From Mariniblastus fucicola (GTDB lineage Bacteria > Planctomycetota > Planctomycetia > Pirellulales > Pirellulaceae), in the NCBI RefSeq assembly GCF_008087665.1, contig NZ_CP042912.1, positions 1,488,001-1,552,000 on the forward strand: a stretch of DNA of 64,000 nt, in the 5' to 3' direction. The notes under the pieces are model-generated. The model made no database searches, was not told where the DNA came from, and saw only the letters and a program-made list of their open reading frames with translations. A program made the position numbers and the translations under genes. This document shows positions 1-9,213 of the stretch, in pieces (the first letter of the stretch is position 1; the number at the start of each line of letters is the position of its first letter).

Positions 1-303
1 TTCGACTCCGTCCCACCCCGGTGGCATGCGAACATCGATCAAAGCCACCGAATAAGGCCGGCCTGACTCCGATGCTTCCGCGACCATCTGAAGCCCATTC
101 TGGCCCTGGAACGCTGAATCGATCGTGTAGGTGAATCGTTCTTTCGGCGCTGCAGCGGAGTCTTCACCGAACAGCAACGCCTCAGTTTCACGCAATCCAT
201 CGTGGCTTTTGCGCGGGATCAGAACTTTCTTGTAGTCCTCATGGATCGACGGATTGTCATCAATCGCGAGTATGCGCCATCGTCGGGAGGTTGGAATGTT
301 CAT
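1..303 (-). CDS. Response regulator receiver protein (3' part outside window)
   Basis: The minus-strand frame opens with ATG at 303-301 and runs off the left edge, so only the first 101 residues are visible. It has the receiver-domain pattern: a hydrophobic strand followed by the acidic pair (ILAIDD) near residues 12-17, and the phosphoacceptor strand ALIDVRMPPGWDG near residues 86-98, with the acceptor Asp in LIDVRMP. The spacing between these two elements is about 30 residues longer than in a standard receiver, because of a stretch around residues 30-65 (contains FGEDSAAAPKERF). The output domain lies beyond the window, so whether this is a hybrid kinase or a simple regulator cannot be told. 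Confidence 0.8.
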   Translation of the reverse strand, partial: MNIPTSRRWRILAIDDNPSIHEDYKKVLIPRKSHDGLRETEALLFGEDSAAAPKERFTYTIDSAFQGQNGLQMVAEASESGRPYSVALIDVRMPPGWDGVE

Positions 304-540
304 GCCAGGCGAGCGGGTTTGTGATATGGAGAAAGAACGAATGCTGGAAACGGTCAGGGTGAGCGCGACGGCAACGCCCAAGTTTCTAATTCGAAACCGT
401 TGGGCGTCGAGCCAACAGAAGGCTACGTTTTCCCGCGGGCACGCAGCCAGCTCAGTGGCCATTATTCCGGCAACCAGCGTGCGTAACTTCGGAATCTACC
501 GGCCATGAGGAACAAGCAGCCTCGATGGCAGAAATTGGGG

Positions 541-2595
541 CTACTCTATTTCCCGTAACACTGCTCGAACTTGCCGATGTAGCAATTGAGGTGCTCGTAC
601 GGCAACCAGTTTTTGCTTCGAGAGTACGAAAAACGCCACGCCAGGACGTCTCATCGGTTCCCCAATCGAATCGGACAAAATTGCCTCCAGCCGTTCGGTC
701 GTCAGCCGACCATCCGCGAGTTTTGCTAACGGGTAGAGCTTTAGCAGAAAGATGCTGTCAGCGACGTCCTGTGAAGTAATCCAGACCGTTTCTTCGTCGA
801 CGATGTAAACGGAAGCTCCCATTCCGTGAGCTGTTTCCTTGACGACATCGCCAACGGTTCTTTCATCGATCCAACCAGGTGCCATCGAATCACTGGTCCA
901 ACCAGCATTGCCGAGCGAGTGCCAGTCAGCGATCAGTTGCACACCATTGTTGTCTCGCAAGTTCCGGAAAAACTTTCCGATCGGCAATCGAATCGAATTC
1001 GTGGGCGTAAAGTCAGCCGCGAACTTTCCAGAATTGATCCAGGGGACGGGCTGAAGCAGTTCACTCGCCGCAACATCGTTTCGCGCTAGCGCTTTCAGAC
1101 CGTCGACCAGTTTCTGCACTTCGCGAATAGCTGCGGGGGAATGGTTCAGTTCCAACTTTCCGGCTACGAATTCGATTTTGCCTTTCGGATCACCGGTTCC
1201 GTCTATATCTTCTTCGCGGACGTTGCCAGTCCAGGTTCCCGGAAAGATCAAACGGCGAATCAATTGCACCAGCTGGTGGCCGTCGTCTTCGTTTTCAATG
1301 ATCAATGCGATGCCAATGGACTCCGTTTCAAATTCCTCGCTGTTGGCGGCAGTAATCCAGAACCCTCGGTCGCTCTCGATCGCAACGAGGCCGACGGATT
1401 CGGCGATCTTGCGAATGACGGTGCCAGTGGATTCATTTTCAATCTGAAGCGAGACTTTTGGATTGACGTCTGCTCCCGAAACCGCGATCGTCGGTGCATC
1501 GATTGTTAAACGCAAACCCGATATCGCGGCCAGTTCGTGAAGCACGGTTTGCAAAGGCTGCTGGTCAAACTTCACGCCTAAAATGATCTGATCTTTTTGA
1601 CGTGACGGATCGGCGTCTTCAAAGCCAACTTTGTCGAAAAAATACTTGGGAGTTCCGATCGTCAAATCGCTTCGCATGTTCGAAGCAGCGGTTTGGATCT
1701 CAAGCAATGATGTTCCCGATTCCGCCAGAATCGAATTCAAATTTGCGTTTGGGTCGACAAGTTTCGCGACGGGTTCTTCGCCCGCACCAAGGTCGGAGTC
1801 ATCGTCAAAGCCTTCTATCGGAGGCTTGGTTTCCGCGAGCGAATCAGTTCCCTCGGTGCCAGGGATTTCTGGCGGAGTATCCGGAATTCCAATGATCGGA
1901 GGAGCATCACCAATTTCCGGCATCACAATTTCAGGTTCGTCAATGTCTGGCGTCGTGATGTCTGGGGCATCGGCCGGAGGATCTGTTTCCGAGTCAGCGT
2001 CGGCGATAGCTGTGTCGTCAGGCGTGGTGTCAGTTACGGCTTTCAAATCGTCGTTCTGTTCGACATTCTCGTCCGGAACTTCCGCAACGTTATTGTTGCC
2101 AGATCCGAACCCGTTGATCAGGAAAAAAGTTACCGCGCCGATTGCCAACAGGCTTCCGATGGCTGCCATCGTTAACAGCACCATCCGTTGTTTCTTTTTC
2201 GTGGCTGGATTAACCCATTCCTGGCCGGGAGCAAGTTCCGGATTCGCCTGTTGATTCGGGTTCGAAGGCGTCTGTTGGTTCGGACGTGTCTGTTGTTTTT
2301 GGTTGGGAGCCCTTTGTGTAGGCCGTTTCGGTCGAGGAATCTCTGCCGAAACTTGCACTGGTTTTTTGGGCTTCGGCGGTGACGCTGGAGCTCGATTATC
2401 AAGCAACGCATCAAGATCCATGTCGTCGAAACTGGCCATACCAAGTTTCGATTCGCCAATGTCGTGACCTTCAGGCGCTTCGACCAGAATCATTTCGCGG
2501 CATCGCGGGCAGGCCAGTCGCTGGCCGATGGCAGAACGATTTCGGACTTTTAGCTTTGACGCGCAGCCTGGGCAAAGCAGTTGAAACGGTTCCAC
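541..2595 (-). CDS. Zinc-ribbon, single-pass membrane protein with STN/secretin-N-like domains
   Basis: 684 residues. The start is GTG at 2595-2593, supported by GGAG eight bases upstream. The N-terminus has two Cys pairs (CPGC near residue 9 and CPRC near residue 30), a zinc-ribbon of the kind planctomycetes place on cytoplasmic tails. A Pro/Gln-rich basic stretch follows, then one membrane span (residues about 137-162), a long Asp/Glu/Pro-rich linker and a periplasmic part. That part contains segments such as LQTVLHELAAISGLRLTI and TGTVIRKIAESVGLVAI, which resemble the short STN/secretin N0 fold. It follows the pseudokinase gene by 28 bases on the same strand, so the two are probably cotranscribed. 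No enzymatic motif was seen. A scaffold or sensor role is inference only. Confidence 0.7.
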   Translation of the reverse strand: MEPFQLLCPGCASKLKVRNRSAIGQRLACPRCREMILVEAPEGHDIGESKLGMASFDDMDLDALLDNRAPASPPKPKKPVQVSAEIPRPKRPTQRAPNQKQQTRPNQQTPSNPNQQANPELAPGQEWVNPATKKKQRMVLLTMAAIGSLLAIGAVTFFLINGFGSGNNNVAEVPDENVEQNDDLKAVTDTTPDDTAIADADSETDPPADAPDITTPDIDEPEIVMPEIGDAPPIIGIPDTPPEIPGTEGTDSLAETKPPIEGFDDDSDLGAGEEPVAKLVDPNANLNSILAESGTSLLEIQTAASNMRSDLTIGTPKYFFDKVGFEDADPSRQKDQIILGVKFDQQPLQTVLHELAAISGLRLTIDAPTIAVSGADVNPKVSLQIENESTGTVIRKIAESVGLVAIESDRGFWITAANSEEFETESIGIALIIENEDDGHQLVQLIRRLIFPGTWTGNVREEDIDGTGDPKGKIEFVAGKLELNHSPAAIREVQKLVDGLKALARNDVAASELLQPVPWINSGKFAADFTPTNSIRLPIGKFFRNLRDNNGVQLIADWHSLGNAGWTSDSMAPGWIDERTVGDVVKETAHGMGASVYIVDEETVWITSQDVADSIFLLKLYPLAKLADGRLTTERLEAILSDSIGEPMRRPGVAFFVLSKQKLVAVRAPQLLHRQVRAVLREIE

Positions 2596-2623
2596 AATCT
2601 ATACTCCGGCGAATAACTGGGGC

Positions 2624-5392
2624 TCAGGGTTGAACCCGAAACACTTCGGGTAAAACGTAGTCCTTTTGTGCAGCCGCTGCACGAGTCGTGACCAGCACGA
2701 ACTTCTTTCCTGGCGATTCAGGGTCTTCCGTGATGACCCACACAAGCTTACAGTTCGCGTCCGCCGGTCCAGAGATTTCCTTGTTCGGATTTGCTGACAC
2801 CATGACCTGCGTAAGAATCTCGGACACCGATTTGTCTTTGATCTGCAACGGTCCCGGACGCTGGTTTTGCGTGATCCCATCTTTTTGCAAATCGGTTCCG
2901 TTGATTTGAATGTTGAACTCAAAAGGTAAATCGAGGTACTGATCAGAAATCTCTTCCCGGATGTTGCGCAACAGGACGTTCAGGTCAGGCGGGTTGGCAA
3001 TAGTTAGATCGCGTCGAGTCGCCAAAAGTTCCTCCAAATTTTGCGGAGTCGCGGAAGTTTCGGCAACGCTGGCAACCGACCGTTCGGCAGGCTCAAACGC
3101 CATCGCCAATTCTGTTCCAGCCGCCAGATTGTGTAAAGCTCCGGGTGAAAGCCACGCGTTGCCAATGACTTCTCCGAATTCAGCGTCCCAGCGAAGCTGT
3201 TTGGAAAGGTCGCGGAGCATCGCAGCGTAGCGGGCACGAACGGGTTCCCAAAACGGCAACGCTTGCCGCTGCTGAACCGACAGTTGCACCTGTTCAAGCT
3301 TGGATGCGATTCGATCCCGCATAAGCACCGCGGCAACCTTCGATTTGAGATCAGACGTATGATCGACTCGAACTTCAACATAGTCTCCGTCGTCGAGGTG
3401 AAAACTGAACGCCAAACCAACCACGGGCTCTGGCAGCGTCAAGCGCAGCTCGTTCATCCATTTTCTGTAGTCCGCGAACAGCTTCTGCCCCTCGGTGTTG
3501 AACAGCGAGATTACCGGCAAGATAAAATTCGCGTCGCGAGACCTGTCCGAGCTTCCGACGAGGCGACGCAGCGTCCCCGAAAGCGCGGCGACTTCGCCCT
3601 GAGCGACTTGTTGAACCAGTTCGCTTGGGCCAACGACAAACGAGACCACGTTTCCGGTGTCCGGATCCGTTTTGGCGATCCATCGCGACTCGCCAGACGA
3701 CTGCTCAAACGCGTTCTCGATGCCGGGAATCAAAGATGGCTGCTCCCAATTCTGCAAACAGGAATCAAGCGGAGTTGGAGTTTGCAATGTAACGACGACG
3801 AACGAGTCGTACTCAAACGAGAGATTGCTGTGCATTGAGATAACTGTCGAATCGACTTCCGACATCGGGAATCCGATCCGGGATTCAAAGTTTGCAATCA
3901 GACTTTCGACGCGAGGCCCAAACGCTCGCAACGAAAGCACTCCGGTCGGGCTGTCGTAAATCGAACGCCAGTTGATTGCGGCGATCATTCTCGGTGATGG
4001 CGGCAATGAGCTCACGTCGATCGGAAACCCGGTGGTTGGCGACTCCCAAAGAGTTTCCTGATCGTCGGCAATCAGTTCCTGAACGTAGCTTTGCGTGGCC
4101 AGTAGTTCGGCCAACGTTTTCCGCTTCGGTTCCGCAGGGGATTCGTCAGATGCTTCGGCGACCATTTCAGGATCGAGCCGTTCGGTGTCCTCAACATCGT
4201 CGTTGGTCGCAAACCGCGGCGTGTCAAACTTTTTCAGATTCGCCAGAACCGCACCGATGCCCAGCAACGCCGCGAATCCAAGTAACGTCAATCCGACTGT
4301 CGCCGCTACCGGAAGCTGCCATTTCGGTTTCGCGATCGGTGTCTTGGGCGAGATCCGATCTGTGTCTTCGGGTGCAAGGTCTGGAATTTCATCGTCGACA
4401 GGTGTCGACTGTTTCCAGGGAGTCAGGCCAGCAACAAAAGCTGATTCAGTCGATGACGCGGCGGTCTGGGGTTGAGTCTTTTTGGAATCACCGGCGACGG
4501 CATCGAGACGTTTCAGGAACGCGTCTGCAGACATCGAATCGTCATCCACCATCGACTCATAAGCCAGTTCGCCAATCTCTTGGCTGAGTTTCCGTTCGGC
4601 AAGCTTCTCAGTGAACTTGTGCATCCCGACTTTGAGAAGTTTCTCTGGTTCCGGAGCATCACGTCCGGTCAGCAATCGGAACAGCATACGACCGAGAGCG
4701 TTGACGTCTGAACGAGCCTGCGAATTCGGAGTCGCGACCACGGGCGGCATCAGTCGCGTGCTTCCATCTTTGACGTTCGCATAAACGGCCTCAAGACTCA
4801 GAGATCCGTGCGACAGTCCATTCGCTTCCAGTTCAGCAACGCCGGACGCGACGTCGCGCACAATTTCAATCGCCTGCGATTCGGTCAGCCGTCGCTTCAA
4901 CGGCATCTTTACGTCAAGTGAATCTTTTCCGCCAACGGCGGTAGCCAGGAAACGGTGCGAACGGGTGACGACCGATTCATAAACGCGAACCAGATTTGGG
5001 TGCTCGATTTTTGCAAGCGCTTCCGCTCGATCCTCGACTTGATCCCATCGCGCAAGATCCTTCCGCGTGTCGCCTGCGAAAAAGTGAAGCCAAACCGGGT
5101 GCGTTGTTTTTCGGTCGCGGGCCATCCAGACATTTCGCTGCGGGTCACCACCGACCAGGCGATAGCGACCGAACTCAAACGGCCCCGAATGACCGGCAAG
5201 GAGAACTTTGGTCTGTAGAGGCGTCAGAATTTTTTCCCTGACAAGCCAATTCGCAATTGATTCAGCGTCCTCAGAATTGGTAATCGTCGCTGCTTTTTCC
5301 CGGATCTGCTGCAGTTCCGCAGGAGCAATCAGACGGCTCTGAATGAGCACGTCCCAGAACTGATCGATTCCAATTTTTGGTGGCTGCATCAT
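2624..5392 (-). CDS. Membrane-anchored Ser/Thr pseudokinase with large extracytoplasmic region
   Basis: 922 residues from ATG at 5392; a TTG one codon upstream and an ATG one codon downstream are alternatives, with no clear ribosome site. Residues about 1-70 match the N-terminal region common in planctomycete kinases (LVREKILTPLQTKVLLAG). A protein-kinase fold follows (FGRYRLVGG, then EHPNLVRVYE), but the ATP-binding Lys of the VAIK motif appears to be His (VWLHFF), the HRDLKPEN loop reads HGSLSLEAV without the catalytic Asp, and no DFG is present. It should therefore be a pseudokinase. One membrane span (about residues 355-380) leads to some 520 extracytoplasmic residues ending in an STN-like segment. 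It is the first gene of a two-gene unit with the zinc-ribbon protein. Confidence 0.8.
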   Translation of the reverse strand: MMQPPKIGIDQFWDVLIQSRLIAPAELQQIREKAATITNSEDAESIANWLVREKILTPLQTKVLLAGHSGPFEFGRYRLVGGDPQRNVWMARDRKTTHPVWLHFFAGDTRKDLARWDQVEDRAEALAKIEHPNLVRVYESVVTRSHRFLATAVGGKDSLDVKMPLKRRLTESQAIEIVRDVASGVAELEANGLSHGSLSLEAVYANVKDGSTRLMPPVVATPNSQARSDVNALGRMLFRLLTGRDAPEPEKLLKVGMHKFTEKLAERKLSQEIGELAYESMVDDDSMSADAFLKRLDAVAGDSKKTQPQTAASSTESAFVAGLTPWKQSTPVDDEIPDLAPEDTDRISPKTPIAKPKWQLPVAATVGLTLLGFAALLGIGAVLANLKKFDTPRFATNDDVEDTERLDPEMVAEASDESPAEPKRKTLAELLATQSYVQELIADDQETLWESPTTGFPIDVSSLPPSPRMIAAINWRSIYDSPTGVLSLRAFGPRVESLIANFESRIGFPMSEVDSTVISMHSNLSFEYDSFVVVTLQTPTPLDSCLQNWEQPSLIPGIENAFEQSSGESRWIAKTDPDTGNVVSFVVGPSELVQQVAQGEVAALSGTLRRLVGSSDRSRDANFILPVISLFNTEGQKLFADYRKWMNELRLTLPEPVVGLAFSFHLDDGDYVEVRVDHTSDLKSKVAAVLMRDRIASKLEQVQLSVQQRQALPFWEPVRARYAAMLRDLSKQLRWDAEFGEVIGNAWLSPGALHNLAAGTELAMAFEPAERSVASVAETSATPQNLEELLATRRDLTIANPPDLNVLLRNIREEISDQYLDLPFEFNIQINGTDLQKDGITQNQRPGPLQIKDKSVSEILTQVMVSANPNKEISGPADANCKLVWVITEDPESPGKKFVLVTTRAAAAQKDYVLPEVFRVQP

Positions 5393-5552
5393 CAACAGAA
5401 GGCGTTCCGCAGGAAGGATGGTTGGAGCGTGGCGTGATTGTGCGAAATTGCCGCGCTGCCTGATTGTCGCATCGGGATATACCGCTTATTGTAGGTCAAT
5501 CACTCAGTCTGGCGAGCCGTCGGATGACTTTCTCCCGTAGCTTCGGAATACG

Positions 5553-6812
5553 ATGAACGACCACACTCCGCGCAAGCATCACATGAATGCTTTTGAAACT
5601 GTCCAACATTATTTTAATCGCGCTGCCGATCAATTGGAGCTCGATTCTTCGTGGCGGAAGCTGATGATGATGCCCAGTCGCGAGATCACCGTCGAGGTTC
5701 CCGTTGAGATGGACGACGGTCGACTTGAAACCCTGGTCGGCTTTCGTGTTCAGCATAACAATGCTCGCGGCCCGATGAAGGGAGGACTGCGGTACCACCA
5801 CGAAGTCGATCTTGATGAGGTCCGTGCGTTGGCTTCTTTGATGACCTGGAAAACGGCCGTCGTCAACATTCCTTACGGCGGAGCCAAGGGCGGGATCTGT
5901 GTCAGCCCGCGTGAGTTGAGCGTCAAAGAAAAGGAACGCATCACTCGAAAGTTCATCGACCAAATTCACGAGATCATTGGACCGGACAAAGACATTCCTG
6001 CGCCTGACATGGGCACGGATTCCAGAACGATGGCCTGGATTCGCAACCAGTGGGAAAAATACCACGGGTTCAACCCGGCTTGCATCACGGGCAAGCCGGT
6101 CGAGGATTACGGAGCCAAAGGTCGCGAAGAGGCAACCGGTCGCGGGGTAGGTATCCTCGCTTTCAAGTTGCTCAAGCGGTTGGGGCATCGTCCGCCAGAA
6201 ACCAGAGTCATCATTCAGGGCTTTGGCAACGTGGGTTCGCATGCTGCGAAGTTTATGCATGAGTCCGAGTTCAAGATCATCGGCATCAGCGATGTTTCCG
6301 GCGGCTATATCAATGAAGACGGGCTCGACATCCCCGCGGCACTGCATCATGTGATCGAGAACCGTACGCTGGAAGGTTTTTCCGGCGCGAAAAAGATCAG
6401 CAACGACGAGCTGTTGATTCACGATTGCGAGATGCTGATTCCGGCGGCTCTTGGCGGCGTGATCCATTCGGAGAACGTCAACGATATCAAGGCAAAGATT
6501 ATCATCGAAGGAGCCAACGGTCCGGTCGACGCGGATGCGGACGAAGTTCTGTTCGAGCGCGGCGTCGCCGTGTTGCCGGATGTGCTTGCCAATGCCGGCG
6601 GTGTCACGGTTAGCTATTTTGAGTGGGTGCAGAACCGGCAGTACTACAGTTGGGATTTGAATCGAGTCCGTCAGCAGTTGGATGCGATCCTTTCGGCTGC
6701 GTTCGAGGAAGTTTGGCAGGAATCGCAAAACGCGAACGTCAGCTTGCGTACTGCTGCGTTCATGTTGGCCGTCAACCGTGTGCGGAAATCGATGGAGTTG
6801 GCAGGGATTTAA
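5553..6812 (+). CDS. gdhA: Glutamate dehydrogenase (Glu/Leu/Phe/Val dehydrogenase family)
   Basis: 419 residues, the normal length for a hexameric glutamate dehydrogenase, which interconverts glutamate with 2-oxoglutarate and ammonia in the cytoplasm. Seen in the sequence: the substrate-binding block GPMKGGLRYH near residue 72, the Lys-containing PYGGAKGGI near residue 109, PAPDMGT near residue 150, the dinucleotide-binding VIIQGFGNVGSHAA near residue 220, and EGANGP near residue 325. ATG at 5553 has a GGA about eight bases upstream; a second ATG at 5583 is possible. A hairpin terminator follows about 40 bases after the stop. The complementary strand holds an open frame of 443 codons (5496-6827) that covers the whole gene; it is treated here as a shadow. 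Confidence 0.95.
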   Translation: MNDHTPRKHHMNAFETVQHYFNRAADQLELDSSWRKLMMMPSREITVEVPVEMDDGRLETLVGFRVQHNNARGPMKGGLRYHHEVDLDEVRALASLMTWKTAVVNIPYGGAKGGICVSPRELSVKEKERITRKFIDQIHEIIGPDKDIPAPDMGTDSRTMAWIRNQWEKYHGFNPACITGKPVEDYGAKGREEATGRGVGILAFKLLKRLGHRPPETRVIIQGFGNVGSHAAKFMHESEFKIIGISDVSGGYINEDGLDIPAALHHVIENRTLEGFSGAKKISNDELLIHDCEMLIPAALGGVIHSENVNDIKAKIIIEGANGPVDADADEVLFERGVAVLPDVLANAGGVTVSYFEWVQNRQYYSWDLNRVRQQLDAILSAAFEEVWQESQNANVSLRTAAFMLAVNRVRKSMELAGI

Positions 6813-6853
6813 GCGGGCAAATTTCACGCCGTTCTTGCTGCGTCACCCAATGG

Positions 6854-6895
6854 AAAAAGCCGACCGATATGCCCGATATGCCGGTCGGCTTTTTT
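6854..6895. terminator. Hairpin terminator between gdhA and the serine protease gene
   Basis: AAAAAGCCGACCG at 6854-6866 pairs with CGGTCGGCTTTTT at 6883-6895. The stem is 13 base pairs if the A/T tract is counted. With A residues before and T residues after the stem it can act in both directions, which suits two convergent genes. Confidence 0.85.
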
Positions 6896-7026
6896 GTTTG
6901 CTCGCTGCGTTTGTCTTTCAAGTTGGTCGTGCCGGCTTTAGCCAACGCTCATCAGCATTCGTAGCTCAAGGAATTCGTTTCTGAAGGCGGGACGACAAAC
7001 TTTCAATTCAGGTTTTGATGCAGCAA

Positions 7027-7815
7027 TTAGAACTTCTTGTTGACTGCTTCGGTAGAAGCCAGTTTTTCATTCTTCTTCGAAATCAAAGTCTGCAGCGGCC
7101 CCACGTTACTTGCTCGTGCCGGCCACGTGGTTCGAATCGAAGTTCCAGTCGGAGTCGTGATTCCGCTGTTGAACCAGAACCAGCCGCCGGAAATGATGCC
7201 CACAACTTCATGCTTTTCGTTGAAAACGGGGCCGCCAGAATCGCCAGGTAGCAAAGGCACGTCGGCGAAGATTTTCTCAAGGCTCGATGGCGTTGAAGCG
7301 GTTGCAGAAAAATGACGAATGCAGCAACTCAGGTTTGAACCGCCACCGAGGCCGGCAAACTCAAGCTCGTCGCCGCCCTGGATCGAATCCGTTGCGACTG
7401 GCGATGCCGGGACTCCGTCCGGAACCCAAACCCAAAGTAGGGCGACATCCTTGTGTTCGTCGGCGTGAACGATGCGGCACTTTTTGGCTCGCTTTCCGTT
7501 GCGAAATTTGACTTTTACAAGTCCTTCTCCGTTGTCGTCCTGAACGACATGCCACGCCGTCAAGACGTAGCCCTCGTGGCCGCCTTTAAGCGGTTTGGTT
7601 TCGTCGATTTCGACAACGACACCTGTACCAACGCCGCCAGCGGAATGGATTTCAACAATCGAGTGATGATGCTCGGCGATTGGAGTCCATTTCCACAACC
7701 CGGAATTCTTTCCGACTTGAGCGTTGGCTTGAGAGGAGGATAAGAGAATGCAACTGCAAAGAATTGCAAATGCGAAACGTGAATGGTGGCTTGGTGTTCG
7801 TGAAATCTGTCCCAT
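7027..7815 (-). CDS. Secreted trypsin-like serine protease (S1 family)
   Basis: 262 residues with a signal peptide: a hydrophobic run at about residues 14-30 ending SSSQANAQ. The catalytic triad of the chymotrypsin fold can be read: His in VLTAWHVV (residue 89), Asp in HKDVALLWV (residue 123) and Ser in LPGDSGGPV (residue 193). It is a bare protease domain without a PDZ domain, so it is not a full DegP/HtrA. It probably acts on proteins in the periplasm or outside the cell. ATG at 7815 is preceded by GGAGG with eight bases of spacing. It is convergent with gdhA and has a long non-coding upstream stretch of its own. Confidence 0.85.
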   Translation of the reverse strand: MGQISRTPSHHSRFAFAILCSCILLSSSQANAQVGKNSGLWKWTPIAEHHHSIVEIHSAGGVGTGVVVEIDETKPLKGGHEGYVLTAWHVVQDDNGEGLVKVKFRNGKRAKKCRIVHADEHKDVALLWVWVPDGVPASPVATDSIQGGDELEFAGLGGGSNLSCCIRHFSATASTPSSLEKIFADVPLLPGDSGGPVFNEKHEVVGIISGGWFWFNSGITTPTGTSIRTTWPARASNVGPLQTLISKKNEKLASTEAVNKKF

Positions 7816-8286
7816 GCTGCTGCCTCCGGCAGAGCGAACAGGCTCCCATTCCGTTCGAGTGATCCGTTGATCGATATTCGATTTGGCAGGGCCCGCCCGC
7901 CTTGAATTGTCGTCCGTGAAAAATTATTAAGATCTTTGGTATAACTGGAAATCGGCCATTCGAACAGAGAAAGTTTAGCTGCTCGCGCGATTAAGGGTTA
8001 TTCAACTCTTCGCTGCAATGAAACGTTATTGAGGACGCCCCTATTGTGCGATTGAGCACGTAGATTCGGTCGTTGAAGATTCAAACCCGCCTCGGCAGTG
8101 CTAGCACATCAATGGCTTGCGTTCCCCCAATGGTGGTGGTTTGTCAGCCAGTTTTGCTCATTCCAAGGTTGATTTAGTTTAAGTGAGCGCTGAACGCAGC
8201 AAAAAAGCGGTGATGTTTTTGGGAATGAATGTCGCACAGAGTCGAAATGCACACTCGTGCAGTAAGCGTTGCATCGTTCTCGATGG
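7816..8286. other. Intergenic stretch, 471 bases, promoter region of the protease gene
   Basis: No plausible gene is present on either strand; short open frames here have no recognisable content. It must hold the promoter of the minus-strand protease and the 3' end of the parvulin transcript. An A/T-rich patch around 7918-7945 is the likeliest promoter area, but no convincing hexamer pair was found. Confidence 0.5.
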
Positions 8287-9213
8287 CTATTTGCTGAAGT
8301 CAGTCTGCACTTCGATTTTGATGTCTGCCTTGGGGCGATGACGATCTGCAACCAGCTGAGAAAGGCGATTCGTTTCGAAGACTCGTAATTCCTCCGCGAC
8401 GTCTTCGAACGTTTTCTTGCCGGGAGTTATCTCCACGCATCGAATCAGATGGATTCCGAACGGCGAAACAAACGGCTCAGAAAATTCACCTTCTTCAAGT
8501 TCGAAAGCAACCTTGGTGAAGTCCCGCGGCATCGGACCTGAATATGAAATCGAGCCAAGGTCGCCATCGTTGGTTGCCGACGCGGATTCAGAATGAGCAG
8601 TCACTGCGGTTGGCCAATCGATTTTGCCGGAAATCAGCGCCATGTGAACTTTGCGGGCCGTGAGCATGGTTTCCGCGTCACTGCTTTTCCACAAAATTTG
8701 TGCGACGTGAAGGGTCGTGCCGTCGAGGTATTTTCGTTTTAGCTCGAACTGTTTTTCGAGGTGGTCGACCGTGACAAACGTCGAGGCATACTTTCGCCAG
8801 GACGCGTTCCAAAGCAACTCGCGTCGAAACTCCTTTTCCGAGAGATTTGCGTCGGTCAGGAATTGCTCAAAACTTTTTCCGGAAAGTTCCAGTCGGGCTT
8901 TCTGTTCTTCAACCCGCCGATCGAGTTCGTCTTCGCTCGTTTTAAATCTGCCGGACTGGAGGTGTTGCAGAATAACTTCTCGGTCAATGCAATGCTCGAC
9001 ACCAGCGCCAACCACATCCGCGTTTCGATCCACTCTATCTGCAGCTTGCGGCAAGTGCTTCAACGAACGGTCGAGAAAGTAGTGCACGACGTTGAGTGAA
9101 ATCTCCTGATCGTTGACTACGGCGGCGATTGAAGATTGGCAACACCAGGCATCGTTGCAACTGCCAACGCAGACAATGGAGATGGCCAATCCGATCAGGA
9201 ATCGTCGAATCAC
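8287..9213 (-). CDS. Secreted parvulin-type peptidyl-prolyl isomerase (SurA/PpiC-like)
   Basis: 308 residues from a GTG start at 9213-9211. The GTG shares bases with the TGA stop of the upstream gene (GTGA), so translation is probably coupled. A signal peptide is visible at residues 1-24. A SurA-type N-terminal helical region follows (VVNDQEISLNVV, then IDREVILQHL). The parvulin domain is about residues 165-285, with DGDLGSISYSGPMP, the hydrophobic FELEEGEFSEPF block and the closing FGIHLIRC. The family folds or chaperones proteins in the periplasm by cis-trans isomerisation of prolyl bonds. The partner may be the product of the coupled upstream gene, but that is inference. Confidence 0.8.
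   Translation of the reverse strand: MIRRFLIGLAISIVCVGSCNDAWCCQSSIAAVVNDQEISLNVVHYFLDRSLKHLPQAADRVDRNADVVGAGVEHCIDREVILQHLQSGRFKTSEDELDRRVEEQKARLELSGKSFEQFLTDANLSEKEFRRELLWNASWRKYASTFVTVDHLEKQFELKRKYLDGTTLHVAQILWKSSDAETMLTARKVHMALISGKIDWPTAVTAHSESASATNDGDLGSISYSGPMPRDFTKVAFELEEGEFSEPFVSPFGIHLIRCVEITPGKKTFEDVAEELRVFETNRLSQLVADRHRPKADIKIEVQTDFSK

Noticed and set aside
254-508. 84-codon plus-strand open frame at the left edge
   Set aside because: It overlaps the start of the response regulator on the other strand and has no recognisable content.
5496-6827. 443-codon minus-strand open frame over gdhA
   Set aside because: The plus strand encodes an unmistakable full-length glutamate dehydrogenase; the antisense frame has no motif of its own and no ribosome site.
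8109-8351. 80-codon minus-strand open frame after the parvulin gene
   Set aside because: It overlaps the end of the isomerase gene in another frame and has no ribosome site or recognisable motif.
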